DNA of 64,000 nt from Ptiloglossa arizonensis (GCF_051014685.1 NC_135055.1:22341501-22405500), one strand, 5' to 3'. Positions 13,701-26,997 are shown, counted from the stretch's first letter. The notes: a model not told the origin generated them from the sequence alone. Numbers and translations: made by a program.

Positions 13701-16700
13701 TACTTATCGTTCACCGATGAACCGGTGCGCGAACCGCGAATTCCATTAATCGGCAAAATTAACAAGACCGCTGGGACCCGGTGAACGGACGCCGGGCGTA
13801 GAGGCGGCGCGGGGGGTATCGTTTGATTAATTACGCTCACGCTGCACTTTGCATTTATCTCGAAGCTATTCACTCGACGCTTCGTATTTCCGAATGGAAC
13901 GAAACGTCGACGCTCGAACGGCCACTTGTTCCGCGAGCAATCTTCGCTCCGCAGACCGAAACCGCGATAGAGCAGCGGGGCTAACGGGGACGGAGGATCC
14001 CGATCCTGGGCGAGCGGGGGTCCCGGACAAGCGTCGAGATTCCCGGTTGGATCGTAGGAAATTAGCCGGATTGCCGTACGAGCACTTAACACGATTGATT
14101 CGCCCGAACACGGCAATTCGGCCAAGGACTTCCGTTCGTCCTTACCGCAACCCCCTCCGGTGGCTCCCCTCGCCCTCGGATCCTTACCCTGCCCCGTGCC
14201 CGAGATCCTCAAAGGGGCCGTACCCGGAATATCCGGGAAACCGAAGCCCGTGATTCGCGAAATTGCTTAGAAAATTACACCCGCGATCCTCCCGTACTCG
14301 GCGATGCCCGATACGCCGAGTTACCGCCTCGTAAGTTAACCGTCGCTTCGAAATTCTTCGATCGGTTGTTCGCGAGAAACTCGCGCCTACCGATTCTCTC
14401 AGGACCCCGACCGTTTCGAGATCGCGTTGGAAACTCGACCAACGATTCGAACGTTCGCCGGTCGAAGAATCGAGGAAACGCGACGACTTTGAAATCGTCC
14501 GCCAGCCGACCGAAAGTTAAACTGGATCGTAAAACGTAACTTTTGATTAGTTCTCGGTGGAATGCCGGACGAAGCGTTTAGAAGGTTATTTTTGTTCGAG
14601 AATCGCGAACGAAAGTTAAATTAAAAGTGGAATCGGTCCGAGAGGAAGGTGTACGCATCGTTCCGTTGGTCGAATACGACGCGGCGCGGCGTTACCCCGT
14701 CGTAAACCGAGGATTCGCAACGTCTTAACACCCGGGAACGAATTTCGGTAACCGCGAACGGGGAATCGCACCGGCTCGCCACCGAGACGGGAAAGTTCGT
14801 TGCGCTTTTTCGGTCCTCGAGAGCACACCGACCGCTCTCCGTTTACCTCCCAGGTGAAACTTCCCCTTTAAAAGGTTTTTTCGCCGGGGAGTTCGGTAGT
14901 GGCAACGAAATTTCGAGGGTAGCCACTCCTAAGTCCACGAACCGCGCCCGCTGGCTCGTCGCTTTTTTTTATACCGGCCCTGACCGGCCCTCGGCTCTAC
15001 GGCCCGCGATATCCTCTTCCAACGTGACGCGTATACCGTCCGGGGAAAAAAGAGGAGAGAGACCCGGAAGAAGCGACACGGGAGACGGACCGAGTCGGGG
15101 TAAACGCATTTAGGTACACACGGAAAGTTCGGACGTGCACAAACATGCGCTTAGACGCGCATACACGCCGCCGCGCATATAAACAGACTAGATACACGGA
15201 AACTGTAAACACGCGTATCGACGGTCTCCACACATTTTCGCCTCGCGACCGGTCGATAGAGCTCGTGTCCTGGTGTACGTCCGCTGGGTGTCGTAGACGC
15301 GGCCGATTCGCCGAAATTTTCGACACCCGCGAAACAATTCGAAGGGCCGAATCGCGAGCGTTTCGAGCATCGTTCGTTTAGTCCGAAATCGAGGCCCCGT
15401 GAGTTGTCTCGTCGTCGCGAAACGTTCCCCGAAACAGAACCTCGTAGAAAAGGGCGCGAAAAGACCCAAGGTGGCCGCGAAAGAAAATTTTTCACGCAGA
15501 GTTTTCCAACTCCGGATAAATTTCCACCGGAGAATCGTTCGTTGTTCGCCCTAGAACGGTCCTTCGAGGATCGAGTACAAACGCGGAAACTCCAACGAGG
15601 ATAATTGACGCCCCGTGGTGTCGCCGAGCGGAGAATCGTCGAAAATTACGCAAAATAATTCCGCAAATGGTACTTTATCGCGAGGATTGAACGAAACGCG
15701 TTTACTACGGACTCGGTTAACGCGCGACGCTGGTTCCGGTCGGAACGCGTATCGGACGCGGCGTCGTAACTCCCGCGAGATTTCAATTTAGTTCGGTCGA
15801 ATTTCGATCCAACGTTAGCGGCCGCGAATTGCTCGCTTCCGGTTTCTTGGGACCGGTCCGCGAGCCTCCTGTACCGTTAACGGCCGGTTGTATCGTTTAT
15901 TTATTTACACGGAACGCGCACCGTATCTCGCCGGTAACGCACACCGCGATTCTGGAAACTGACCCGTGGGTCTTGTCGAGGTATCGCGCGGTTCGACCCT
16001 TCGGAACGGGATCGCCGTACACGGGATGTTAACGAAGCCTGAATTATTAGCGCGATGTTCCACGCGGTTACGAACGACGCGGAGATCCATCGACGCTATT
16101 AATTCGTCGAAGGATGGTTCGAGGTGGTTCTCGATTCGCGGAATCGAGATTACGAGATCACGTTCGAACCTTTGCCCGGAAACGCATCCCGCCCTGACCG
16201 GTGGAAAAATCGAGCTCCGTCCCTCCGCGGCGATACCGGTTTTGACCTCGATTTTCGAACCCGAGAGGGGAACGGTGTACGCGCGATTCGAGAGCGGATT
16301 CGCGCGACGAAGAGAACGCGCGAGCGGTCTGCGGCAGTCGTCCGCAAATTGGCGCCCGATCGGTCCACTAATTACTCGAACGAGCCGTGTTTTAAAAGCC
16401 GGACGGTTACGAGCGATTTGCCTCGCTAACAGGGGACAAAAAGAAGGCAGCGGAGAACCGTTGGAATTTCGCTACCAATCGGGCCGCGGCTCGTCCCGCT
16501 TCGTTGATCGTACGCGACGACGAAAATAGATCGAAATTGCCAACGATTCGGCGGCAATTTCGCCGTCCTCGGTCCGAGCCGCGCCACCGAGGCTGATAAT
16601 TCGTTTCCGCGTCGAGGAGGGTTCGAACAACGAGCCCGTTACCGGTGGCGTCTTCGCGATCGTTCCGTAAGAGCAACAACGTTCGACAACGAGAACGAAC

Positions 16701-19700
16701 CCGTGCGACGCGGAGCCTCGAATTCGATTCGAGGAGTCGACGTAATCGCTCGTAGCCGGTTACCCGCGCAAAGAAGCGGCACGATCGAGGATCGACCGAA
16801 CGGGGGTTAAAACGGTCGGGTTAACCGGGAAATTGCAAGGCACACACAAAACTCGACCGCACGATGGAATCTTAATTCCGCGAGCGGCGTAGTTGAATTC
16901 GCCACGGCCGGTCTCCCCCGTCTCTCTTCTGGTCTTCTTTCTCGCTCGGTCGAAGCACGCTCCGTCGAAAAGGCTCGATCTTCCCGGTACTCGCGCGTCT
17001 TGTTCCCTCTCTCGTTCGTAATTAGGAAGCAAACAGCGCGGCGGTCTTGCCAAGTTGGCGTAGTCGAGGATGAAACGGCAGTTTCCGTCCGAGTCGTTGT
17101 TCGTTCGCCGACGGGCATCCTGCGGGCGTAGGGTCCTTCGACCGTCCACGCTCGCTTCGAATCGCGTTCAACGTTTCCGAAGCTCCTCGAACCGTTTCAA
17201 AGTGTCCGGTCTGGCCGGTTTCCGCGGCACCTTTTTCCATCCCCCCGAAGAACCGCGCGGTGTCGAATCAACCGCGGCGAAGACCGCATCGGGGCCACCG
17301 GACGGTTTTTATTCCCTTCGAAACCCAGCTACCCCGGCTCTCGGTCGAGGAGCTGGTTCGTCGCGGATGTTTTTCCGCCCGCGAGCTCGAGAAGTCGTGG
17401 AAACGAGTGTTTTTCGCTCGGTGATATATCGCCCCGTTCCCGCGACCGCTTCCCTTTTTTCCCTCTCCGGTCGCATATATTAGACGGTCGTACTTTCGAG
17501 TTGTTATTTCTGATATTCCGTTGCACGGAGTCGACCCGCGCTCGGTATCCATTGTTCGTCGGACGTTCGAAGAAATACGCGCAAAATGGTACGGTGACGG
17601 TCCATTTAGGACGCGATCCTCGCTCCCGAGACGAGCGCCTTCGAGATCTTTTCCGCTCGGAAGCTAGACGCCGGGGCGTCTGCGAGCTCGAACCGCGCGC
17701 CGCGAAACTCGATCCGATCTTCGTCCAGGGTCGGTCTCCTCGTTCGGGAGCAACTTTGTCCGTAAATTCGTAGCACGAGTCCCCGCGGGATTACGCACCG
17801 TGCCGATAAATCGCTCGATCGATCCGTCCGTCCGTCCGCTTGCGCGTCATCGTACTCGGGGATAGAGCCTCGGTCTACGCGAGACCGGTTCGAAGAAGCG
17901 ATTCGCCGCGGGGGATCGTCGCGACGCGCGAACCGATCGACGGGGGATAATCGTTCGTCGGTGACGCGTTTCCACGGGAAATCAATCGCGCGAGGCGAAG
18001 AGGAAACCGATCGCCACGGATCCAAAGCATCCCGGTAATTCCGTGTACCGAGGCAATTGGTTCGGAGAATGCAAAATCGAGGCTGCCCGCCCGGAATCCC
18101 CGGTGCGGGATTTCGCCGGGCAGATACGATTACTTGCTCGTCCACCGGCAAAAAGAAATATCGTTCCGGGTCGTCCAATCGTGGTAATTGCCGGGACGGT
18201 AATGCAATCCGATACGCACACGAGCCACTTTCCCCCCCGGTTTTTGTTGGCCGCGGCGAAAGCTATCGCAGTAAATATCCCGTCGGTTGAGTCGTAACGA
18301 ATTTTACAGGTCGCGATCGACGGGAGCCCGGGGGCTGCGAGAGATCGTAAAGCTGCGTTTACATTTACCGAACCACGGAACAACGAATCGGATCGGAACC
18401 TATTCCTATTTTCTCGCGAATCGTTCGAAACGAAAGACGCGACGAACTTTATCGCGCGTCGAACAAGACGAACGGAAAGTTCGTTCGACCCTTTCGCGCC
18501 GAATTCGATTCCCTTTGCACCGGAAAATTTACCAGGGGTAACCCTCGTTATCGGTGGATCGATTCTCTCCGGGATCGAACGGATTCCCGAATTCGAAGTA
18601 CAAAGTTTCGTCGAAATCGAAACGACGGAAATTGATCTCGTTTCGCGATCGAAAACGAAAGAAATATTTTCAGTATTTTCCTCGGTGATGACAATTCCCT
18701 TCGTTGCAGGTCGGAAAGTAAAAATATATACGCGTGTGCAAAGTACCGACTCGATTCGACGTAGAATCCCCGTATCCGACCCGATCGAAGTTAACGATGT
18801 TCGGGAATTAAAATTTAACGACGCGTTCCCTCGTGAATTCGCGATTCGAATATCCGCGATCGAAATTCTAGACGCGGTAAAATAGAAATCGAAGCTGCGG
18901 AATATAAAACGGAGGACACGATTTCGTCACCCTGCCCGACGAAAGACTCGCGAAACGGGGCGAGAAGCGACAGAACGAAATCGGAGTACGTGACAACGAA
19001 CAGCGACAAAAATTTTTTTTTTCTTTTTTTTTTTTTAGAACCGGTAACCGTCACCGACGCGAATTCGACGTCGGTCGATTAACAAATGTCTTCGGGACGC
19101 GTCGGTCCGATCGATTAATCTCGTCTGCGTTCGTTGTCGGCTGGTTCGTCGATGGAACAACGAGCGAGTCGATTGTTGCGCAAACGGTAGAACCGAGGGA
19201 ACTATTTACGAGCGAAAGTACCGTTTGCTCGCGTGTCTTCGAAATCGATTTCCTTCGAAAAAAGAACCGCGACACCGTGCAAAAAACTACTTGGCGGAAT
19301 TCCTGAGATCTCTGAGCGTCGGTCTGAAACAACCGACGGTTGAAAATGACCCACCGGCGAAGAATAATCGGTCCGCGACTACCCAAGAATCTCCGTTTAC
19401 GGCGGACTGCGAGTAATAAAGTAAAGTCTGAAGCGCGACAATCTTCGGAAGCCTCGTCCGCTGAATTTGCGCGGCGAAAGTATTCGAAGCGTTCGTTCTT
19501 CCCCGTAGATTCTCGCGAAGTAATATTCGGACTCGTACGAAGACGCGAACACGGCGATCGACGAGTAACGAGTCCGCGCCAATTACGCGGTTCTCGAGAG
19601 AAGAATCGCGCGCGTTTCGTCGACGAACGGGGTCGTTGCTCGCGTCCCTCGGTCGAACGCGAGCCGAGGACTCTCGAAATATCCGAATTCCGTAAAATCC

Positions 19701-20074
19701 GCGCGGTTTCCGGCCGAGATTGCAAATGACACTTGCAATTGCGGTGGAACGCGCGAATCTAAAATGCCCGCGTCGAGCCTGGACGGAAAATTCGTCGCTT
19801 TCGATTAATTATTCGCGGTCGAAACGCAAACTCGCACTCTCGGGGTCTGTCGGTGGTTCGGTGCGCGCGGACATTGCGTATCGAAAATGTCGGAAAAAGG
19901 TACAACGCGATCGTCGGTGACGGTGTCCCCGGGTGAAAAATCAATATTCGTCCTTCCCGGGAAGTCCAGCGGCGCGAGCGAAACGATAATCATCGGCCGG
20001 GGGTATTCCTTTCGAATTCCCGCGAATCCTTCGCTTCGCTCGGGAAATCCTCCGGTACGGGGGCCGACGAGCGC

Positions 20075-20100
20075 GCAAGATTATCCGCGGATAATCTTGC
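20075..20100. repeat. Perfect 26-bp palindrome
   Basis: The left half is GCAAGATTATCCG and the right half is its exact reverse complement with no spacer; CCGCGG is at the centre. Each half holds a GATAA core. Confidence 0.95.
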
Positions 20101-20202
20101 CAGCTTTTTGCAAAATTCTAGCTCCGGCGTTCGTGGCTCGTTCGAGAATATAAAAGCGGGCGCGGAATTACTTATCCGGCCACGTTCGTTCCCGGAACTT
20201 TT

Positions 20203-20238
20203 CGAACGCGAACGCGAACGCGAACGCGAACGCGAACG
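20203..20238. repeat. CGAACG hexamer array
   Basis: Six perfect tandem copies of a CpG-bearing hexamer. Confidence 0.95.
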
Positions 20239-20493
20239 TTACCCTGTCTCGTCGGCTTTTCTCTCTCGCGCGTTTTCTTTCCCGAGCGTCTTTGTCCGTC
20301 TCGGCCGGGCGCGCGACGTTTAATTAACAAAAAGTTCCCGTTAAGACCAGAAACTGGAGCGTCGGAATGGCAATTTCCTGGCGGAGCCGCGGCCCCGACC
20401 GGAGGAACCACCACGGTACCTATGCTTCACATTATTTTGAATAAGGAACGAGGCGGGAGCCGGGCAATCCATTTTCCTCGCCACGGTCCCCGG

Positions 20494-20519
20494 GGATACT
20501 CTATAGAATTAGAGTATCC
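20494..20519. repeat. Short hairpin, 10-bp stem
   Basis: Stem GGATACTCTA with its exact complement, and a six-base loop (TAGAAT). Too short to be a microRNA precursor. Confidence 0.8.
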
Positions 20520-20630
20520 GAGCGAGCTCCCTCGTCCCGTGGATACAGTTTGCGCGACGTTTATACATGTACGGTATCCCCGGTACACCTTCTGTCGGGC
20601 TACCGCGAATGTAATATCTTAAAACGCCGC

Positions 20631-20667
20631 CCGTCACCCGTCGCCCGTCGCCCGTCGCCCGTCGTCC
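20631..20667. repeat. CCGTCGC heptamer array
   Basis: About five tandem copies of a seven-base unit, the first and last with one change. Confidence 0.9.
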
Positions 20668-21969
20668 AACGTCGGTCGACTGACGAGGACAACGCTCCGC
20701 TATCGTGACGGATTACGCGGGGAATTGCATCGGGCGTTTCGCAAACAGTACCGCGGCAAGACTATCGTCGGGGCTGTTGCGAGACCGTCGGACCGTTCGC
20801 GAATAATTAGCGAAATCGAGACGCGCGTAATTTCATTTCCCGCGACCGTCGCGACCAAGCTGCACGATCGGCGCGAGCCACGGGAAAGGGTGCGTCCGAC
20901 AGCTCGTCGTTCCGACGAAAGAATAAACGGAGGAAAACCGGGACACCGCCGCTCCCGATACGCTTCGACAAAGGAACGAGGCGATCGCGAGCCTTTGTCG
21001 CGGCTTCTCCCTATCGAAAGCTGACCCCCGCACCGGAGTGTGCATCGACGGAATCAAATTTCCTCGCAGCTGCGACCCACCGAGCGAAGGTCATCGACCA
21101 CTCGCAGCTCCATCGATACGCTCCGAAACGACCTTGGAAACTCGTCCGCCAACCGTTCGGAGATATCTTCCGCGAACGCGCGCGTCGACGAGCGGAAAAC
21201 GCGAAATACCTTTCGAGCAACCGTTTCTCTACACGGAATTATTCGGGTTCTTCGATATCGATGGCCCTTCGATCCGAGAGTCGATCGAGTTCGACGTTTA
21301 CTCTGCACCTCTCCGCACTGTGGATCTTACCCGCTCCGAGTTCTACGGAACAAATCTAATTAATTTTCATCTCGCCGCGGGTATTTCGAACGTCGTCGAC
21401 GAAACTCTCCTCGTCGAGGTCTACTCCGGAGACGTTGTTTTTCCACCGAATCGTTAATTCGCGTGGAAAACGTTACGGGACGCGAGCGTTTTGCGTTACT
21501 CGCGGAACGTGATTCGCGATCGCGATACCCGTCTGCCCTTGGATGGAATCCGCTCGAAATTCGCCGAGCCGCGTTTCGTCGTCGCGATCGGTCGCCGATC
21601 CTCGATTACGCTCCCCGAACCGATCGAGTTGCCGCACCGATCGCGAGGATATCGCTCGCGATATCGAAGCGAGCAGTCTTCCCTCCTATATCGACGAATT
21701 TCGTCGAGCAAATCGAATTTTCCCTCGACGCGATAGCGTCACCCGGAAAATTTGCCAATCACACGGCTCGTTAATGAAAGTCAGCCCCGGCGGCTGTTTA
21801 TACCGCGCAACTCGAGGGTAAACGTCTTACGTCGGCGCTGTAATATCGCGCGGGATGATATCGGGATTAGGAGGCGGCTTCTCGAGCGCGCGGTGTATTA
21901 CGCTCGGCGCGTCGAACGACGAACGGCTACGGTCGGGAAAGTTAAACGCGTCGAAATTAGGGGACGCCG

Positions 21970-22024
21970 TACCGCACCGCGCCATACCGCGCCGCCCCGC
22001 ACCGCACCGCACCGCACCGCACCG
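21970..22024. repeat. ACCGC pentamer array
   Basis: About ten copies, the left half interrupted and the right half perfect. Confidence 0.9.
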
Positions 22025-22420
22025 GTTCACCGAGAGAGGTCAGGAATCGGAAATCCGTCGACGGAAACCCGTCGGAAGAAGCAGATCGCTTCTCTCGAAA
22101 GGGTCTTCCCGTCGGCCCTTTTTCTCGCCGCGTAAGAAACCAACTCACCGACGACGCGACGATAAAAGTGGAAATAAACTTTTCGATACGTTTCACTTTG
22201 CCCTCGTTGTTCCGGTAGGCGGGCTTGGTCGAGCGCAGCGCGTAGTCCCGCGCGGGAAGAATGCCCACCGAGAAACTTGAAATTTTTAATTAAAGCCACG
22301 GCCGACCGCGGCTTTTCGTACGTCTCGGCGCTTCGGAGCCGGACGAGCGCGTTGGTCCCGCTCGACGGCGACAACAACGACGTACACCGAGCTTACGGAA
22401 AAAAGAACGCGGAAAACTAA

Positions 22421-22450
22421 CAGAGAGAGAGAGAGAGAGAGAGGAGGAGA
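22421..22450. repeat. GA microsatellite
   Basis: A run of GA ending in GAGGAGGAGA. Confidence 0.9.
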
Positions 22451-23878
22451 AACCGACGGCGAAGAAACCAAGGAAAATGGAAGCAATAGGTTTCGCGCGG
22501 AGAAGAAAGTTCGCGATCGAAAGTTTACAAAGTCCGCGGAAGGAAGCAGGGATCGCCGGCGGCGTTTCCGTCTGCTCGCGAAATCCTTTCACGGGACGAA
22601 TCCATTTTAATTAAAATTCTCAAAGAGGCCGCGCCGTCGAACGGAGGCGAAAGAAACGGCCGAAATTAGCTGGAAAGCCAACTTAATCTTCGCTCCTCCT
22701 CGAAGCTCTCCGCGGACGATCCCCCGCCGTACGGCGGTTCGCACGATATTTGGTAATTACCGGCCAGGGCCGAGTAAACGCGGGCAAAAGGGTGGAGGGC
22801 CACGGGAGGGGTAGCGACAAAAGACGGCCAGCGCGCCCCGTCACCGCGCCGGAAATTCATGCGGACTTAACCCGATTCGCCGTCGGCCCGTGAAACCCGG
22901 CCCCCGCACACCCTCCAACCCCTCGCACCCCCCCCGCACCGGAACCACGGCAATGCCCTTTTAATTAGAAACGGACCGAGAAGCGAAGTGCTCGCTACGG
23001 TATGAATGTCTGAATTCGCGCTAAAGACCAACGTCGCTCGGCTCGTCCGAATTCTAAAGGAATCGTCGGCCCTTTCGCTCGAAAATCCTGAACCGCCTCT
23101 CTTGTTTACCCGCCAAACAAACCGAAAATTGGCCCTTGCCCGTTACTATACCGTATCACCGGTTTGTCGGGACAAGCGTCTCGGCCCGTATTCTCCTTGC
23201 GTCTCGTTCATTTTCTCCACGCCGGATCGCAACGCTCGAGCCCACCGCCTTTTTACACATTTCGTCTCGAATCCGAGGCTTTCTCGCGACGCGATGCCCG
23301 AAAAGTGCGCGCGAAACACGAAATTTAAACCGCGCGAGCGTTGGCGAGTGTACGCGAGTCGACCGAACGTCGAGATCGTTTTCCGTATCGGAAACGTTAC
23401 CTTTGCCCAACGAAACGACTCGCGAATCGTTCTCCAACGGAAACTCGAACCTCCCAACGACCTCGAGACACCGACGTTCGTCCGGTATCGACGTCTTAAC
23501 CGCAAAAATGGAGTTCCACCGGCGGGAACCGTCTCCGCGAATCGAGACCGAACGGACGAAATTTAAACCGCTCGCGGACCGAGGTAAGAGGACTCGTCCT
23601 CTTCTCGAACCGATTCCTCTCCGGGTAATCCTAGATCCTCGGAGCTAACCCGGTGCCAAAGGGAAGAAAAAAGACACGGGTAGGGCGAGCGGAGCGCGAG
23701 AGAGTCCGCGCACGAAAGAAATGGGCTGTCCGGTGGAATCTAGGAGGAGAAATGGAAAAAAGCGGGCCGGTTCGATTTATATAAATTCATGGACGATCTC
23801 TTTCGCGCGGCGGTGGATACCTCCCGTGGAATCTGGTAATCCAACGGTGCTCACGATCCTTATCGTTTGTCTTTGCAG

Positions 23879-24123
23879 AGGCTTACGTGAATCTGGGCGC
23901 GGCGCTGGCCACGGTCGGACGCGGAACGGAGGCGGCTGCGGTTTTGCGGACCGGTGCATCCTTGGACGGGTCCGGTCTCAAGGACAAAAGGGCTCACGAG
24001 GCGGCGAGAGTGCAGGCCCTCCTTCAATTAGGCGCCCTCTACGCCGATCAGGGTAGATTACAAAGGGCCTTGTCCGCGTACAGGGAAGCCCTCCACGCTA
24101 TGCCGGATCACTATCCACCTCAG
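23879..24123 (+). CDS. TMTC2: TMTC2 coding exon, two TPR units with the LKD..AH signature
   Basis: The exon is 245 bp. Acceptor CTTTGCAG ends at 23878; two bases complete the split codon (giving Gln), 81 codons follow, and the exon ends in CAG before GTCAGT. It encodes one TPR starting AYVNLGAALATVGRGTEA, then a loop containing LKDKRAHE, then a second TPR (LLQLGALYADQGRLQRALSA) ending HYPPQ. Vertebrate TMTC2 has the same order, including NLKDPHAHK and a closing FAPQ (from memory of the family), which separates TMTC2 from TMTC1, 3 and 4. A second AG two bases on (23880) would break the frame, so 23879 is chosen. The protein has drifted toward Ala and Arg, in line with the high GC of the region. 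This is the most diagnostic exon in the window. Confidence 0.95.
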
Positions 24124-25584
24124 GTCAGTTCACCTTCCCGTTCGTTACTCCATTAACGCGATACAGCTGTTGGGACCTGGAACGCTCGCGCGCCAGTTAG
24201 ACGCGGCGATCGCGCATCCGTGAATTTCCTTTGACGATCCCGCTTCCTTGGACCGGTCCATCGAAGCGATTTACAATGGCTCTACCACGGTGCATATCGA
24301 TGAGATCACCGGGAAACGCGTGTTTCGGTGTAACTACGGTTCCCGTCGTTCGTCGAGTCCCGTTCCGTTTGTTTAGGGAGAGAGTCGAGATCCCGTTTCC
24401 GCCGGTCACCGATTCTCGATTCGATGTCCACGACCGAGCTCGAATTGTTTCTTCGCGAAGCTGGTCGGAAAAAGACGGTGCATCGAAATATTTTGCATCT
24501 CGAATTCGCAGCCCGTGTCTCGCGCCAACTACCGGTCCTCGTTCCGCGCGCGTAAATTAAAGCGTTAATTCCTCTCGTGGCTTCGAATCAGATACGATCG
24601 TCCTTTCGACGGATCTTCCGATAAACGATGGTACCGCGGTATCGAGTGTTCCTTGCGCGCGTATCTCGATCCGAACGCGTTTCCGTTGCATCGATCCGCG
24701 CCAGAGATACCGTATTCGCGTCATTGCACGGTACACAAAACGATACTCAACGGGTACGATGGAATTGAAAGCGAACGTTGTTCCGAGGCAAAGTGCGAAA
24801 AGGCGAAAGGAAGGCGAAGCGTGAAAGCTCGGGCGAGGAGACGCGTCCCGATCGATGGATAAAAAATTTCGGCGACGATTTATCCGGCGCTGATTCGTCG
24901 GCGTCTTGTCGCGTTGCGCGTTTCGATTCGGTGGGCGACACCGTTCGAATGCAATTACCCGTGTAAATGGACGCGAATCGCTCGTTCGTAGTCTCTGTCT
25001 TTGACAATTTAATGCCGGGAAGTTTTTTTTTAATTTCCGGTGGCGTCACCGTCTGTGTCGTTTAAACGGATTTCGATCGGCTCGCCGCCGCGATACGTCG
25101 ACACATCGCGATCAATTTTCCCTGGCACGCGCAATCTGCGCGGCGAAAGACTACGCAACGGAAAACACCAGTCGATTCGATTACGCGCGATCGAATTCAC
25201 GCGCGAGAGCTCCGAACGCGAATCGACTTTAATAGCGTTAATTTCATCAAACGCGAGACCGGTGAACAAATTGCGCGACAACGAAACTCTTGTTTATCGG
25301 TGGGAGCGCGCGCTACCGAACCCTATCGATCGCGATTCGTTTCGCTCGGAAGACTCGTAACTCGTAACTCGTTTACGATCGAGCGAGTCCTCTTCGGAGC
25401 GAGTCGCGCGCGCTCCTTCGGCCAACGAAATCAACGGATCGCGTTTTCGCGGACGAATCGCTCGCGTCCGCCCGCCCGGAGAACCGCGCATCCTCGCGCG
25501 GACTTGATTAAATTTGCGGGGCATCGAGGGCGGAGATAAAACGACGCCGTTATTTAGGCGGTCAAGACGTAATTCGCGAACAAC

Positions 25585-25621
25585 GGGGAAGCGTTTCGCG
25601 CAATTAACGCGAAACGCCCCG
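25585..25621. repeat. Hairpin, 10-bp stem with extension
   Basis: The stem GCGTTTCGCG (25591-25600) pairs with 25608-25617 around the loop CAATTAA. GGGG and CCCC outside extend the stem past a two-base AA bulge. Confidence 0.8.
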
Positions 25622-25828
25622 CCGTCGATGAGCCGCCCGGAGAGTAGTTACCGGTGAAATGAAATTGTCGAACCCAACGTTGTTTTCATCCCGGAGCGAG
25701 ACGCGCGTATGCGCACCACCCACTCCTCCGCTACCCCCCGCAAATATGATTTTCAGTCCCGTCGTAAACCAAAATTAAAAATTTTAAGCTCGTCGTAATC
25801 CTGCGCGGTGACTCCCTCTCTTCCCCAA

Positions 25829-25859
<31 letters not shown>
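25829..25859. repeat. CT microsatellite
   Basis: About twelve perfect CT units. A second CT/CG-rich pyrimidine block follows at 25991-26040. Confidence 0.9.
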
Positions 25860-26663
25860 CCGTGCGATCCATTCCCCTTTTTGCTCGCGGAACGGTGAAA
25901 AATGCCGACGCGTTTAACTCTTTCAATTTTCGTTTAATCTCCTGCAAATTTCCGCGCGAAAGATTCACCGAGAGCCAGCTCTCCCTGCCTCTCGCGCTCT
26001 CTGTCTCTTTCTCTCGCTCGCTCGCTCTCGCGCGCGCGCAATTTCTTCGCTCGGATGTAAGCGGGTTAATCCCTCGAAAGCGCGCATCGGGAAGACGTTT
26101 CGGTCGCCCCGTCCGGGGTATTTTATTTATTTCGTACGAAAATAGACGAGGAGGGAAAGAACCGGTGATCCTTCGCGGGGGCAAGAAATTGATATCGTCG
26201 AGACGGGCCAAGATGCATCCGTCTTCTTAAAATAAATATTTGTTGCCCAGATATCGGGCTCTCCCGTATTCCCGGGACGCGATCTAAATTATGTATCGAA
26301 TTTGCATCGAGATGCGAGCCGTTGTCGACGCCGCGTCGCGGAAGAAACTTTCCAGAAACGTCCAGATGTAACGCCGAATGTAAATACAGAGCATTGTACT
26401 TGGACACGTGACGTAGCGATTCGGTACTTTGTTGCGCGGGTACAATACACCGTTATAAAATTCTATGCTTCGGCCCCGGGATCGATAACCGCAAGTGTGC
26501 AAGCGCAGCGTTGCGATCGTAACGCGAGATAGACGTGGATTTATGACGGCAAACTAACCAGTCGATAGAATCCATTTTGAATTCTCTGATTTTGTAACGC
26601 GGGAGAGCACAGGCCGGGGGGACTCGGCGAACAGAACCGAACAATATTTCAAGAGTTTCTCAA

Positions 26664-26724
26664 CGTCTCTCGCCTCGTCTCGCCTCGTCTCGCCTCGTCT
26701 CGCCCGGTCTCGCCTCGTTTCGCG
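26664..26724. repeat. CTCGCCTCGT decamer minisatellite
   Basis: Roughly five and a half copies of a ten-base unit, with changes in the last two. Confidence 0.9.
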
Positions 26725-26975
26725 CCAGCGAGGAACTTTAACTCCGCGTAAGCTGGGAAAGCGATCGCTCTGGAAGTGATTTTCGACCTCTCCGTGGGCT
26801 TCGTCTACCGACGGAACTCTTAATTGCTTTTCAAGGTTATCCCGACAACGAGCAATTCCGGAGTCAGCTGCTCGATCGTTCTCTCGGGACCGGTTGTTGT
26901 TTCTTCCGGCTTTTGACGGATCTTCTCTCTCATCGTAGTCGTCGTCGAGGACGCAACCAAACGCGTACGTACGCG

Positions 26976-26997
26976 CGTTCGTTCGTTCGTTCGTTGG
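26976..26997. repeat. CGTT tetramer repeat
   Basis: Five tandem CGTT or TTCG units. Confidence 0.9.

Larger units (their letters stand above)
4257..23878 (+). other. TMTC2: TMTC2 intron, 19.6 kb, phase 1
   Basis: The intron runs from GTAAGT at 4257 to a CTTTGCAG acceptor ending at 23878. Nothing inside reads as a recognisable protein. The many open frames are rich in Arg, Ser and Pro and overlap on both strands, as expected from CpG-rich DNA with few stops. It holds the A-run at 8751, GA and CT microsatellites, tandem (GAACGC), (GTCGCCC) and (ACCGC) arrays near 20.2, 20.6 and 22.0 kb, a perfect 26-bp palindrome at 20075, a short hairpin at 20494, and a group of TAATTA-type homeodomain cores at 22280-22970. 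Long 3'-region introns like this often carry enhancers, but no specific one can be shown from sequence alone. Confidence 0.85.

Noticed and set aside
23881..24123. Alternative acceptor two bases downstream (CTTTGCAGAG) for the second TMTC2 exon
   Set aside because: It would shift the frame relative to the preceding exon; the AG at 23877-23878 keeps the TPR frame.
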